The notes under the pieces were generated by a model that saw only the letters and a list, made by a program, of their open reading frames with translations, was not told the DNA's origin and made no database searches. Positions 44,725 to 57,110 of a stretch of 64,000 nt of DNA are shown here, piece after piece; position 1 is the first letter of the stretch, and each line of letters starts with the position of its first letter. The position numbers and the translations under genes are program-made. Source of the DNA: Bostrychus sinensis (lineage: Eukaryota > Chordata > Actinopteri > Gobiiformes > Eleotridae); the NCBI GenBank assembly GCA_020698575.1, contig CM036247.1, forward strand, positions 28,248,431-28,312,430, written 5' to 3'.

Positions 44725-45639
44725 GCTCAAAAAAGAAAAACTTAAATGGAGAAAAGGGAAGTAAATGGAAATTCTGGGTTGTGTAATCTAATACATGGAG
44801 TACAGAACCTTAAATTATGATGTCAAGTTGTATGTTTTATTCAAATTTTGTAGTACAAGAGAATCAGTATAATAAAGGTACTATGAGCAGTATATACTTC
44901 ATAAAAATTATACATGTATACATGTATACATTATACATGTGTCCCCAGATATGATGTTAACACGTTTAAATAAAGTATTAGTTTTACTGATAACAATGGT
45001 AAAGCTAATTTATTCACAAGAAAACATATTTTATATAATGGCCAAGTTGTTTATGTTTACATTTTTGTTTTGATTCTAAAAGCCCTTGCATCACCAATCA
45101 TCCAATCAGAAAAGCAGAAAAATGTCTAACTTTTAAGCAGTAATAAAGCTTAATACAAATTGAATTAACAATAATTTAATTAACAGTTTATGGACCCTGA
45201 ATTACCACTGATGTTTATAATTTTGCACTGATTTACATGTGCTTACTACTAAAGAATTTTAGTAATAAGCACATTATTAACATTGTTTATAACAATAACA
45301 GTGTTTATAAATCATCCATCTAGTTTCCATTTATAACTCAATGTTGTTTATAAATGTTGAAGTGATGCTTTGTAAATAATCAATTAACTGGTTACTAATC
45401 CTAGCACAATTATCTGAAACCAGACAACAAATTATTTCTAATGTTAATCTTAATAGTATTTTTCCATTGCAATGCTTAAAATCAAAGTTTAAAATCAAAC
45501 TCAATACATCATGTTGCAGGTATGTACAATAAATGGGATGTTAATTTTGAATGTACCTTAACATAACAATTTGTGGTTAGACACACCCTAATTTTTACTG
45601 ATAATAAAACTGTGATTGAGACCGATGGTAAACAGGCCC
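44725..45639. other. Unique, strongly AT-rich non-coding DNA
   Basis: Contains ACATGTATACATGTATACAT near 44911, a short palindromic TACATG array. No gene. Confidence 0.5.
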
Positions 45640-45830
45640 CACAGATAGGAGAAGCTAAGTTTGAAGTTCAAGGGAGGCTTGGGTTGGGGCATGATTTTTG
45701 ACTGTATATGTGAGCAGTCGAGCTCTGCTGCCAAGGAGCCAATTAGAGGCAGGCAGGACACAGGGGCTAAGTACACAGACCTACTGCCACTGGGCTGCTG
45801 CAGCACTGGGGTACAAGTGGTGCTGCATCT
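45640..45830. promoter_or_regulatory. Possible regulatory element
   Basis: A GC-richer unique block in an AT-rich region, with AAGGAGCCAATTAGAGGCAG (TAAT-type core), GGGGCATGATTTTTGAC and CACTGGGCTGCTGCAGC. An open plus frame of 86 codons (45661-45921) has no domain. Enhancer function is inferred from contrast in composition. Confidence 0.3.
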
Positions 45831-47919
45831 GAATAAGGATTTATATAGAATGCAACATTTGCATTTGCCATGTCAAAGGCACACACACTGCTGGTCACAT
45901 TCAGGACTGGTTTCACTGTAGGTTGTTAAGATTTAGGCACCACACCTTATATCTATAGAAACAATAAACAAAGTGAGTTATAGTATACCGATGTTGTTTG
46001 CTCATCAAGATATAAATGCATAATGAATCAAATCTAATATGTAATTTACTGCCTAAAATGCTGTTTAAAAGTAGGGGCTATATGGGGGATTTCATTTTTT
46101 GTGTGTCTGATGTGGATCCAGAATATACCCAGTGCATTGCAAAAGGTTGTAAACCACTGATGACCAACTAATCAGGCCTTACCGTCACCAAATGCCAAGG
46201 CAAATATATAATTTGTTGTAATCCAAACAATGCATGTAGAGAAAAAAAAAGAAAGATATTTTGACAATGCAAAGCATACAGTGTAGGTAAACATTATGTA
46301 AATAGAAAGGTGCTCTAGAGCCATGTTTTACTATGAGTAATTACATATTTAGAGATTGTAAGGTGTTCTGGAGTCCTTCACACAAAACAGAAAACAGAAA
46401 ATAAGCAATTGAGGACACAGACTTTGGTGAAATGGGGTGACTTGCAGGCATAAATCACATATGTGTTTAACCTTATTTAAAGCACCTCAATGTCCCTTTT
46501 CAGGATTTGCACTCTGTTTGCAAAAGCACTGCTGGAAGGTCTCACGGGACCTATATCTCATTATATACTATAGTGTACATTACATATGCAGAGATATACT
46601 GTATGTGTTCACAGAATGAGGTAGATGCTCTGTCACTCAGAATTAGAGTATCTGGAGTGCTGGCTGCACCTTGTCAGTAAAAACTGGGTTATTATCTATT
46701 TTATGTTGGAAAAGCAATGTAATTTCAAGCTACATTTATTTAATGTTGTAAGAGCTTGAATGTTTGTTCTTACAAATAGTAACTAAGTGTTACTTTTAGA
46801 GCAGTGTTTCTGAAATGTTCTGTTGGTGGGACCCAGTTTTATTCCTGATCATTTCATTGTGATACAATTTCTACAGAACCAAACTTTTTTTCTATGAACC
46901 TTATGCCACATGTTTGCGATTTAGCAAGTAATTGGATTAAAAACTATATTTAAGTGTCAAATAAGCTGAATATTCAAAAGGGAAATTCAATCTCTGTGCA
47001 ACCTACTTTTGGTTACTGACCACCAGTTGGATTTTTAGCGGCAAGAAAACAATACAGATATTTCACTAGTAGGCTATTCCATTCATTTTATTTAATACAT
47101 ATCATAAAGATACAAATATACAAATAGGCAGTAAAAAATAAAAATAGTCTCTATTCATCTGATGTTTTCCTGCTTCAGCACAGTTATAATTTATAAATCC
47201 TACAGCAATATCTATTTTAAGCCAAAAAACAAACAAACAATTTAAAGCTACATAATATAAATGCCATACTGTTTATGTTTATTTTATAAAATACTGTACA
47301 TAATTCATTAGAATAAATATAGATAGTCAATAATATAAATAATACTTATTTGTACAACTAATACAAACAGAGTGTGTAGGCTGGAGGAGTGACTGTGGTG
47401 ACAACGCTTATTCACCTGGAAGTCTGTTCCATGGCCGTTGATTTGGACCAAGGAAAGACACTTGTCTTAGAATCAAGAAAGTGGTTTTGGAAGAAATTAC
47501 TTTCACGGCAAGGCAAGGTAAGGCAAGGCTTTGAGAAACACCCACTGTTCCAGAGGACAAAATGTTTGGTGCGCAATAACTTATTTATTTATTGTAAATT
47601 ATATTGTCATATGTATTTATTTTATTTTATTTTTTTATACTCTGCTATTACACTAGCCGTTACATCTACTACAATACACTTTAATGGTTTGTATTAGTAT
47701 AACACATGATAGGTTGTAATATTACTTAGATAAAATAAGGATCAAAGTTTGAAGAGCCATAGATAATAGTCAATATTTTTGCTAGATTAAAAATTAGACA
47801 ATGAAAATTTAAGACCAAAAAAAGTTTCCACAATTAGCTCAAGTGCACTAATCCAATCAAAAGATGGATGTCAATATCATGTCAATTATTTGAATTACAA
47901 CACATAGCTTCCTGCAGGA
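45831..47919. other. Unique AT-rich non-coding DNA
   Basis: No gene. At 46800-47035, GCAGTGTTTCTGAAATG, GGTGGGACCCAG and GACCACCAGTTGG recall the ends of Charlie-type hAT elements, but the similarity is short and uncertain. GGCAAGGTAAGGCAAGG near 47510 is a small tandem repeat. Confidence 0.45.
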
Positions 47920-48180
47920 AGGGTCCCGGGACGTGGGTCATGTGTGCACTCTCCACAAACATTAGGATAAATGAACAGTGTGTGTGATATGGAAGAGAAG
48001 AAGTCTGAATAATGCATGAGTGGCTTGGTCAATGCACTGTGATTTGCTTTAAGAAGGCCTTCTCTCGGCCATTATAAGATTAAACCCAACCTTGGTTTGT
48101 CTAGAGTGGCCCGGACATGAAAGAGAGCTGTCAGCACCACGCCAGCTCGGACCTCACACACCTACTACTACTGTGCTACT
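47920..48180. promoter_or_regulatory. Candidate regulatory element
   Basis: Unique block with GGGTCCCGGGACGTGGGTCA, GAATAATGCATGAGTGGC, GGTCAATGCACTGTGATTTG, GGCCATTATAAGATTAAACC and AGTGGCCCGGACATG. TAAT-type cores occur in GC-balanced DNA. Function is inferred. Confidence 0.35.
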
Positions 48181-48995
48181 GTCATGACGTGGTCCAAGAG
48201 TACAAGTGGTCCTAACATTACTGCTTACTGTATTCTGCCTTCTTCTATTTTTTCATGTCAACTGTGCATGAGACAGTTTTATATTAATTGCTCCTCATAA
48301 ATGCTAACATTGTCACTTTACAGACTCTGAGTGGCAGGCATCAGTGTATCTGTGTCTTTGGGCCTCTTGGTGTTCAGTGAACCACACATTCATTAGGCCT
48401 GCCTTAGATACACTCAATTTACCCTTGTTCTGTTTTTGGTATTGTGAAGCATCCCTCTCTCACATCTGTCAAATACTCCACTGAAGCAGCATGGTATAGT
48501 ATGGGTTAGTTTGGGTTAGTACGGGTACTTTTCCACCCTCCAGAAGCATGTCAAATATACAGTATGCATCATACTTGAGTGGTAGCCTTGGCTTTTGGTT
48601 CCATTAGTTTTCCCCAAAAAGTACAGCTGTTCTCAGTATATGGCTTTCACCTGCTATTTTGAAAATGTGTTTGCCAATGCACTCTGATCTTGTGATAGTG
48701 AATCCACAAAATGTAGGAATGTAAGAAACTGTTTCTAGAATGTATGGAAAAGCTAAGTACAAACCAGATAAAAAAAAATCACCTATACACCTGTAATTTC
48801 TTTTATTGGCATGCTAACCATACCAAACTGATCTGTTCTGAACCAAATTAGTAGAAACATGCCCCCTTGGTTATACTGTTGAATAATAAGACAGCATTCA
48901 TTCTGAGAATACGCTATGGATAAAAAAGAATGGAGGCAAAGACACCAGAAGACACTGTCAGAAGTCAAGGCAGTCTGTCAGCTCCAGTGGGATTG
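48181..48995. other. Unique non-coding DNA
   Basis: A small tandem array of GGGTTAGT-like units lies near 48500-48530; nothing else was identified. Confidence 0.5.
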
Positions 48996-49345
48996 TGGGT
49001 AAATTGTGTCCCTCTCCGTTCGATTCCACTCAGGCCAATACTCCTGCTGTGACATGCTTCAATCATTCTTTATTGAGCTCCGGGTCTCTCTCCTGTTCCC
49101 TCAATCAGATCTGTTGTTGTTCCCAATCAATGATCAATTTCCCTGAGAAATAATGGGGGCACTGCTGTTTTGGGTTGTGCCCATAGGCCTTGACCCTCAT
49201 GATAGGCTAATGGCAAAATCCAAGGAGGCCCAGATGAAAGAGCAGCTTCGGCCCATTAAGAGGCATGACCCTGGAACGAGGAGGAGCAGGGACTGGAGGG
49301 AGAAGACAAGGAGGCTAAAAGATCTTTGGCAGATCTTTGTTGAGA
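48996..49345. promoter_or_regulatory. Candidate regulatory element
   Basis: Unique GC-balanced block with TCTTTATTGAGCTCCGGGTC, CCCAATCAATGATCAATTTC, GAAATAATGGGGGC, CCATAGGCCTTGACCC and CATGATAGGCTAATGGC. PBX/HOX-like (TGATCAAT) and TAAT-type motifs are present. A 72-codon plus frame (49153-49371) ends in a basic stretch without a domain. Confidence 0.38.
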
Positions 49346-51689
49346 AGAACTGCTCATTGTTAAGAAAATAAAATATTAGCCAATAAACAGTCTGGATTAT
49401 GTCACATGACTGATACAAGAAAGTGTTGCACAATCATGGAACATAATATACATCTCTTAATTGTGTAATATTATTGCTACAGTTCATTCTATGCTGGACT
49501 GGACAAATGTGAGTCTGATTTTTTTTTAAAGAGAACAGTGACTTGGCAAATCAAGCAAGTCTAACAGAAGGACAAAAAACAATGGGGCTTCTTGAGACTA
49601 CAGTATGTGTGCTGCTGCTCTTTCATTGGCTGTTTAGTAACACTGATAAATGGCCACTGATAATACAAAGAAAGTGTCTTAAACCTAATACTAATAACCT
49701 AATAAAAGACAGACTTTTGAAATAAATAAAGGTAAATACTGACACACACTGCCTCCTTCTTTATTCAGTGAATTCAGTGGCACAGGCCAGTGTGAATGTG
49801 AACCTGACCAATTACAACCGCAATACAGGAGCGGACTTTTGCAATCAATCACAGTACATATTTACTTGCATACTTTACAGATTTTTACTTGGTTTATCAC
49901 ATTTAAGGATAGTAACCAAAAAGAACAGGAATATTCAGATAGGAAATGAGGATAAGAGGATATAAAAGCAAACTGTCCCTAGTTGGTCTTTGGAGTCAAA
50001 CTACTGCCCTAACAGATGAGCACCATGGCTTTCTAAATATCCAATTATTACTCTTATTTATCTTCTTACCAGACACCTTCACACCTCACAGGTGTACACC
50101 CAACCAAAAGATAAAGATTTTTAAATTTAAAAAATAAAATACCTTTATATGATTTAGAAAATTGTTTATTACACCTTAGGATTATGCTCTAGTCATATAT
50201 CGTACATATGTCTTATTTTTATACACACTGAGACATGCTTTGCATTTTTCTATGCACAACTATACTGTACAAAAAGCCTGCTGTAAAATACCATAAAAAT
50301 AGTATTGTCATAATGTTAACAGAGCCAAAGTGACAATTTGAATTTCAAACCCACCAAAAAAAAGATGTTTAATGGAGAACTTCTCTTCCCCAACCACAGA
50401 GGCACGCGTCTTAAAAAAACAAACAGTTTAGAGAGTGACAGAGAATGTGTGGATCTAACAGACTCCTGTGTGAGACAAAGGTAATGAGAGCCACAGAAGC
50501 AGAGGAGGAAACAGAGACACAGGAGGCAGCTGCAGTTTAGCAGGACATTTAAGACTCACTGATTCTTGTTCTGCATGTGCTGGTGTTGTTACATGAAACT
50601 GTGTACTTACTGTAACTGTGTCCCCAGGGATCTCTTCTGCATCAGATCAGGAAGAACAGGAGAGGATGGGAAGGGGAACAGTGACAAAAAATTAGAATGG
50701 GAAACCTGGGTGGCTGTCATTAGAGAGCATGCTTATATCATATTCAAATGTTATAACACAAAAAGGTTTGGCAAGTGATTGTGAACATGACTTAACATTT
50801 TTCATTCAAGCTATGTTTTTGCATTACTAAAATTGATCAGGGCATGATTTGAATTTTATCAAAGTTTCAACTAGAGTTGTGCAAACTAAAAACTGTAGAT
50901 TAAGGCTACTCTAAATAATCAATCTTGATTTGATAATTTTATAGATTTTAGAGTGAATGTGTCATTGTGGCATCAAAACTACTCATAAATATTCATTTTA
51001 TGTTTTATAAGGGCAAGGTTTTTACATTTTACTGAATATTAAGCAAACTAAAATGAGATTGTAATCACTAAGCTATTTTTATTTTTTTTTACTTTAGTGC
51101 TAAAATACAATAATTTAAATAATAAATAAATAAATAAATTACAATGATCATAAATGTGATGGAAGGTATAAGCTTACTTAAACAAGATGAAAATCTTTGT
51201 TGTGAACTGTGATGCTTTCATTGTTCTGATGTAATTTACTCACATATAGCATCACTAATGTTTTGATCTGAATATTTCCAAATACATAACCTTTACCTTT
51301 GCAGCTTGAGCTGCCACCAATTTTGTAACCGGCTTAGGAAAACTTCAATGAATAATGTTAACCAATGACGACAGTGACAAACCCATCAGTATTACTGTGG
51401 CTAAATTGTCAGTAATGGTCTAAATAAAAATGACTTTGCTTCCTTGACCATCAGTATACTTTATATTGTATATATCAGGCTCAGCTAATCAGCGGCACAG
51501 CCTTATAACATGCCCCTTTCTGTCATGACACTAACCTGAAATATTCACTACAGTGTTCAAACAAAGTGCTCTTCTGGGTTCAGCCACGTATGTAGGGGCT
51601 CGATGACAAGAGTGAGGAAATAGAGACACCACAAGTAGAGAGAGAGGGCTATTTTATTATTCACACAAGGCATAATAAACCAGGCACGC
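49346..51689. other. Unique AT-rich non-coding DNA
   Basis: No gene or recognised mobile element. An (AATA)n array lies at about 51119-51139. Confidence 0.5.
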
Positions 51690-51850
51690 TCGGTTAGCAA
51701 CACTTAAACTCCCCGTGCTGTAGCGGTTAGTGGCTAATGCGACAGCACTGATTTGGACATGTCCTATTAATAGTGCAGGGGAGGTCTCCATGCATACTAA
51801 TGTCAGAGTGGATCAGCTATTAATAGCAGCTCACAGGGGGTCCTTTGCTG
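51690..51850. promoter_or_regulatory. Candidate regulatory element
   Basis: Unique block with CGGTTAGTGGCTAATGCGAC, GTCCTATTAATAGTGCAGGG, CCATGCATACTAATGTCAG and GCTATTAATAGCAGCTCAC. The ATTAATAG motif occurs twice, 57 bp apart, and GCTATTAATAGC is a 12-bp palindrome. TAAT-rich motifs in GC-balanced DNA suggest homeodomain input; function is inferred. Confidence 0.4.
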
Positions 51851-52707
51851 GTGTGTGTGTAAGAGAAAGTGTTTTTTTAGTGAGTGTGTGAGGAAATGGG
51901 TACAGTCTGTATTTTTCGGAGTCGTCAGCAGTGCTGCAAAGTTGATGTTTGTGAGTTGGAGGGAGAGAGGGAGTGGAACCATGGAAGGAATTTGGCTTAG
52001 GTATGATTTTGGGGAAGTGGAGGTGTGTTTTTTTGTTCTTTTTTTGTGAGTATCTAGAGGTTATAAACATTGAGTGGGGTTACATGCAAGTAGTGAAATG
52101 ATTGCCTTAGTCTGATTATAACAGGAGTTTTAAAATGTATGTAAATGTAATATAGTTCAGACTATTGCAGCATGTACTGAATATGATTTAATTAAACTCA
52201 GATTGGACAAAGCACTCTGTGGATTCGCCACAGGCAGACTACGGCAAAGAGTAACACATGTAAACAAATTTTAAAAACATAACGAATGGTGTTTCAAGTA
52301 ATTTTTAGGCTGGCAAAGACACATGTTTGGGTCACTCTGGCACTGGCTATCTGTCTTTGTCGGTTGTTATGCACTCAAGTAAAAACAGTGGATTGTCATA
52401 ATCTATACAAAATAAGTCTTAAGAATTAGTATTGTCTCATTTTGAATTTGTAATCAAGGAGGCGGAGTCTGAATGGAAACTGATAAACATACAACAAATC
52501 CAAAAACAATGCCATATAAGACAGAATAAAGTGAAAAATTAAGCATTGTGTAGACTGCCCCATTTCAGATAAACGATTAGGATTATCCAGAAGGATTGAT
52601 TTTGGTGGGAGAGGTTGCAAACCCCTAAAATTGGCTTTGTGTTGCTTAGTAAATTAGCCAAGTTTATTATCATTTAAAGCTGATTAAAGGTGATTTTGTC
52701 TTTGTAA
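51851..52707. other. Unique non-coding DNA
   Basis: GT-rich at 51850-51900, otherwise AT-rich; nothing identified. Confidence 0.5.
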
Positions 52708-53863
52708 CTAATGCCTGGTTCACACGGCAAGATTTTAAATTGTCAAAAGACAAGAGACCCCACACATGGCAATAAAAAAAAAAAAAAATCATAAATAAAA
52801 CAGTTTTGATCCTACATGTGTGGTGTGTAGCCACACGGCAAAGACAACACACCACACACGAACAGGTTTCACTCACAAACATTCCCAGGTCAGACGGGAA
52901 ATCTCACAAAACCAAGAACCAAAAACAAGATTAAAGGGGCCCTATTATGCAAAATTGACTTTTCTGAGCTTTCTACCATGTTTTAATGTTGTTCCTGCAT
53001 AACATACCTGGAGTTGTGTTTTTGTTTCATCCATGCATGTTTGAGTAATCCTCTATTTATGTTGACTTCCTGAAAGGACAAACCTCTTGTTTCACCGATG
53101 TCTGCCATTTCCACCTGACCACGCCTCTCCCCCCTCACAGCCTGCAGTCCTGTTCAGCTCACACCTCCCCCAAAGCAACCAAACAAACCCACTGTGGATG
53201 CAGCAGCATATGTTGTGAGCCTGTTTAAGAGCCCCTCCCTCCTCGCGGTCCAGGGACCTAATCTGAGCGTTTCTCACAGAGTCAAATAATGAGTTTCTTC
53301 AAATATGTTTTTTTTTTTTTCAATAATTATTGTGTTTTCTGACCATCAGAACATAAGATGTTGATCTAGAGGTGTACTAAATTAATTTAAAAGACACTAA
53401 ATAAAGCAAAATATGGGCCCTTTAAACGTGACTTCGGCGTACACAAATATGGTGGACGACGAAGAAGCAATTGCTATAGTTTGTGGACTATTTCTAACAG
53501 AGAAAAAACAATACAAAAAGATGTTGGTTAAAGGACTTTCCGGTGCGCCATGACAGCTGTTTTGATTTTAAATTCCTCTCCATGCTTCCATCACCTCGCT
53601 TTCTGATTGGCTACATGTCACATTCAACAGGGTGCATGCTTGTTTGTCCTCGGGACACACCACACACGCTGTGATATCGGGCCAAGACAAATCAACATGT
53701 TGAATATCCCCGATTTGAGATCGAAGCAATCCCCACGTCCTTCTGAGCAGACCAGAACACTCTTAACACACCACACACAGCAGAAATATCTGATAAGAGA
53801 GAAGAAGAGGAGAATCGGGTCAAAAATCGGCACAATTATCTTGCCATGTCAACCAGGCATTAG
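52708..53863. mobile_element. Harbinger-like DNA transposon, split by a nested MITE
   Basis: The left terminus CTAATGCCTGGTTCACACGG (then CAAGAT) and the right terminus ATCTTGCCATGTCAACCAGG (then CATTAG) are inverted repeats over 26 bp with two mismatches. Without the nested insertion (52935-53421 plus one TTAA) the element is about 665 bp. A short frame after the insert starts MVDDEEAIAIVCGLFLTEKK; this resembles the N-termini of some fish PIF/Harbinger proteins, but it soon hits stops. A clean 3-bp target duplication could not be identified. Family assignment is moderate; the inverted ends are certain. Confidence 0.72.
52931..53425. mobile_element. TTAA-flanked MITE nested in the Harbinger-like element
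   Basis: TTAA (52931-52934), AGGGGCCCTATTATGC at the left end, ATATGGGCCCT at the right end, then TTAA (53422-53425). The termini are imperfect inverted repeats. Internal AGCTTTCTACCATGTTTTAA, TACCTGGAGTTGTG and GTTTCATCCATGCATG match the fragment at 11.97 kb. It has no coding capacity and must have been mobilised by a TTAA-specific transposase (piggyBac or Kolobok type). Confidence 0.8.
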
Positions 53864-54729
53864 GGTGAATTCTGTTTAAATTCTCTCCTGTGCTATTAAA
53901 TGAGACAGAGATAGAAATCCAGTTAGATGCACATACTGAGCATCTGTGAGAGAGAAAGCCAGGGTGGAGGAGGGTGGTAGACGAGAACTGACAGTGGGCG
54001 GATGGTGCGGTTTAGGAGTGGAGGTGTAGTGGAAGTTTGGGGAAGTGTTGAGCTCTCCACCTCACCATGGATATTTAATGGCCTGAGACCCCAACCAGGC
54101 CCTGGGACTCTCCGCAGCACCCCTTCTCCGCCCCGCGTCCTTCTGCCTCTCCACCCCCTACACTTCACTTCTCCCATTCAGCGCATGTACACGGCACTGG
54201 CTTCCAGGCATCAAGGAGAATTTTAGAGGAGTGTTCAAGTGTTCATGTGAAGAGATCAGAATTTCCTCCTACCTAGTTTCTGAATAGAACATGTAGTAAG
54301 ACTGAATATGCACTTCACGGAGCTCAAAATCTCTAAATTATAATTATAAAGCTGTTACTGGGAATCATTTGGATACTATTTTTAAACTTGGGATTCTTTT
54401 TTTTCCCTCTATATTTTGTAAAAGTATAGTGTAAAGATGTTTTTATTCTTTATTATGAAGGATTTTAATAGGTCAGCGTGTTCAGCACAGTTTGGGAGCT
54501 TTGACCAGTCACATGTTGCAGACAATCCACTCTTAAAAAAGGGACATACATGCTAGTAAACACTGAATTATTAGCTACCAAAAAACTGAGGTGGCTGTTT
54601 TGACTGTGGCTAAGTCCTCTTTCGCAGCAAACCATTAAATATAAAATAGAGAAAAGTAATGTTTATGCAAAGTTTTTTAAAGGCATAAAAATAACACTGC
54701 ACTTCCAAAATACTGCTCTACTGGTTTGA
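53864..54729. other. Unique non-coding DNA
   Basis: 53930-54200 is GC-rich, with open frames on both strands (74-84 codons) lacking domains. CCTCACCATGGATATTTAATGG might be part of a regulatory element. The rest is AT-rich. Confidence 0.45.
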
Positions 54730-55284
54730 TACACTGCCTGACCAAAAAAAAAGTTGCCTCCTGGAATTAACTAAGTAAATAGGTAAGAGCCTCCCTGCAG
54801 TTGGTCAGGTCTGGGTTCAGCAATGTTATGGATCCAAAGAATGAGGTCAGCAGACTACCTGAATGTACTAAATGACCAGGTTACTCCATCAATGGATTTT
54901 TTTCTTCCCTGATGGTATGAGCATATTCCAAGATGACAATGACGGGGTTCATCGAGCTCAAGTTGTGAAAGAATGGTTCAGGAAGCATGAGACATCATTT
55001 TCAGACATGGACTGGCCATCATAGAGTCCAGACCTTAACCCCACTGAAAATCTTTGGGATGTGCTGGAGAAGACTCTGCACAGTGGTCACACTCTCCCAT
55101 CATCAATACAAGATCTTGGTGAAAAATGTATGCAACACTGGATGGAAATAAATCTTGTGACATTGCAGAAGCTTACTGAAACAATGCCACAGCGAAAGCT
55201 TGCTGTAATCAAAGGCGGTCCAACGAAATATTAGAGCGGGTGACCTTTTTATTTGTGGCGACTTTTTTTTGGTCTGGCAGTGTA
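54730..55284 (+). mobile_element. Deleted Tc1/mariner-type element with both terminal repeats
   Basis: The left end TACACTGCCTGACCAAAAAA (54730 on, continuing to GTTGCC) and the right end TTTTTTTTGGTCTGGCAGTG (then TA, ending 55284) are inverted repeats of 28-29 bp with few mismatches. Both begin or end with the TA target dinucleotide. The element is only 555 bp because the N-terminal half of the transposase is deleted. It retains the ends needed for transposition, so it could have been mobilised in trans. Confidence 0.92.
54830..55234 (+). pseudogene. Tc1/mariner transposase, C-terminal half only
   Basis: The frame carries FQDDNDGVHRAQVVKEWF, SPDLNPTENLWDVLEKTL and a terminal KLAVIKGGPTKY followed by TAG (55232-55234). 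The second catalytic Asp (codon 54935-54937) and the catalytic Glu (55046-55048) are intact, with 36 residues between them. An internal TAG just before SPDLNP (one base from CAG) interrupts it. The DNA-binding domain and first catalytic Asp are absent. The stretch upstream of the Asp has several frame problems, so the start is approximate. Confidence 0.85.
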
Positions 55285-57110
55285 TATCTAAAATATACGT
55301 GTGCTTTAAAAAAATTAGAGCTTACTTTAAAATGTCTATAGTTCAGTTCTAATGATTGGCAGAACTCTGTACAGTGTGGGATGGGGTCTACACAAAGTTG
55401 AATATTGATTGTTTAGAATGATTATGGCCTTGGATCATATTGATTCCACTCTGTTTCTTTTTGCTCTAAAACAGCCTCTATCTTTCTTTGGGCTTTCACA
55501 TTTGACATTGTTCAAACAGGTCATACAGTACTTCAACTTGTGGCAATTATCATCTAATTACTAAAGAGTATTTATCTAAAATTGTTTTGCATAATTGTTT
55601 TTATGCAGAAATGTCATTTTTGTGAACAGTTTGACATAATTTTTATTTGCCATCTTTTTAATTACAATGACTAATTACCCTCTCCCATGACCTGAGAGGA
55701 CAGCCCTTATTATTTAGTATTTTGTCTCTTGCTATTGATTTTACAATTAGGGTAAAAAGCAGGGAACTGTTTTAAGCTGAATATAATGCTTGTTAAAATA
55801 ATTCTTAAACTCTAATGTTGTAGCATTATACCAGTTATTTAATGTTGTACTTGAACCTCTTGCAATAATGTTAAGTAAAGCAAAGGGGAGTATTTGTTGA
55901 AACCTGTTTGATTATCAAATAACATATTGTAATCAAGGTTTTATTATTAAGGTTTTCAGGAAAGAGCCATGCTTGAGAAGTTTGGCTTGTTGAAATGTAT
56001 TAGTATTTTGTGATGGCAAATTGGTCCAGTTTTACTTTCGCATTGTAAAAAGGCATGAAAAATATGTTTGCTGTTGTTGGGGGCTGGGGTGTTTTTTTTT
56101 TTTAACAAAACTGAAGAAAATATTGGGCAGTGTAGCTTTAAAGCTTTGAATAACAACAAAAGAACTTGCTTAGTGCTTCTGAGGACACTCAAAGACACTT
56201 AAACAGGAGTGCCACTATTTTTTAAAAAGGCCTATCAAGTTAAACATTAATAACTATAACCTTGTACAAGTGAATATTTCCCATTTTCTTTCAGTGGAAG
56301 TAATTTAGCAGAGCTTTTGTGGAGCAGAACTTAGAGGTAATGTTGTGAGTCTTGCCCCAGCAGTGTTCAGAGAGGGCGGTGCGTGTTTGTGTTAGTTTGT
56401 CTGTTTGTGTGAAGACTGGTGTTTTTGAGAGTGCATGCACTGGGCAGGTGTGTGTTGACAGAGGTGACTGTTTTCTCTCTCCATATTTTTACACATAACC
56501 ATATCACTCCCACATTATAAATGCACACGTGTGACACAAACACACACTTCTGCTTTTTTTCTCCTATTCCATATCAGGATGCTGAAAACTCTCAAATCTG
56601 ATTGCCTAAATAAATCGCTAATACCTAGTACTTAAGATTGGCCTTGGTCTCAAGACCGGTCCTATGACCACTATTTTAAGGTCTGATCTTGGACTTAAAT
56701 ACATTGTTACTCAATCTTGAAGTAATAGTTTTTGGATTTTTTTTTTTTTTTTTTTTTTTTGCTTGTTTGTTTGTTTTTGTTTTGTGGCTTGCCTCAAAGA
56801 GATTAGGGAGTAGTGCAAAACAGCACAAGGGGCACTTAGGTCTAGATGCCTGGTCAATTGCTGTGCAGCCAGGACAGAAGATGATCTGGTTCATGTCTCT
56901 GTCCAGTGCATAATAACTTTGATTTAAAGATTTATCAGTGGTGCAGGTTATACATACATACAGTATGCAGAAAAAGAAAAGTGGGTAAAAATCATTCTGA
57001 AGAGCCAAGAGATTATCTTGTTTTCTGTTTAGTGGTGGTGACTGTTTGGTGTGATGTCTCAGCTTGCTTTGGCCTTGACTCCGTCTCATCACTGCTTATT
57101 TCTTTTGACC
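55285..57110. other. Unique AT-rich non-coding DNA
   Basis: No gene. The 138-codon minus frame at 57092-56676 has a Lys-rich C-terminal segment made by the poly(T) run and no domain. Confidence 0.5.
56737..56760 (+). repeat. Poly(T) run, 24 bases
   Basis: Uninterrupted T run followed by GTTTG units; it could be the tail of a minus-strand retroposon, but no body was recognised. Confidence 0.92.

Noticed and set aside
49021..49060. GTTCGATTCCA as a tRNA T-loop
   Set aside because: No acceptor, D or anticodon stem can be formed around it; tRNA gene rejected.
56676..57092. 138-codon minus frame with a Lys-rich C-terminal segment
   Set aside because: The lysines are the complement of the poly(T) run; the rest has no domain.
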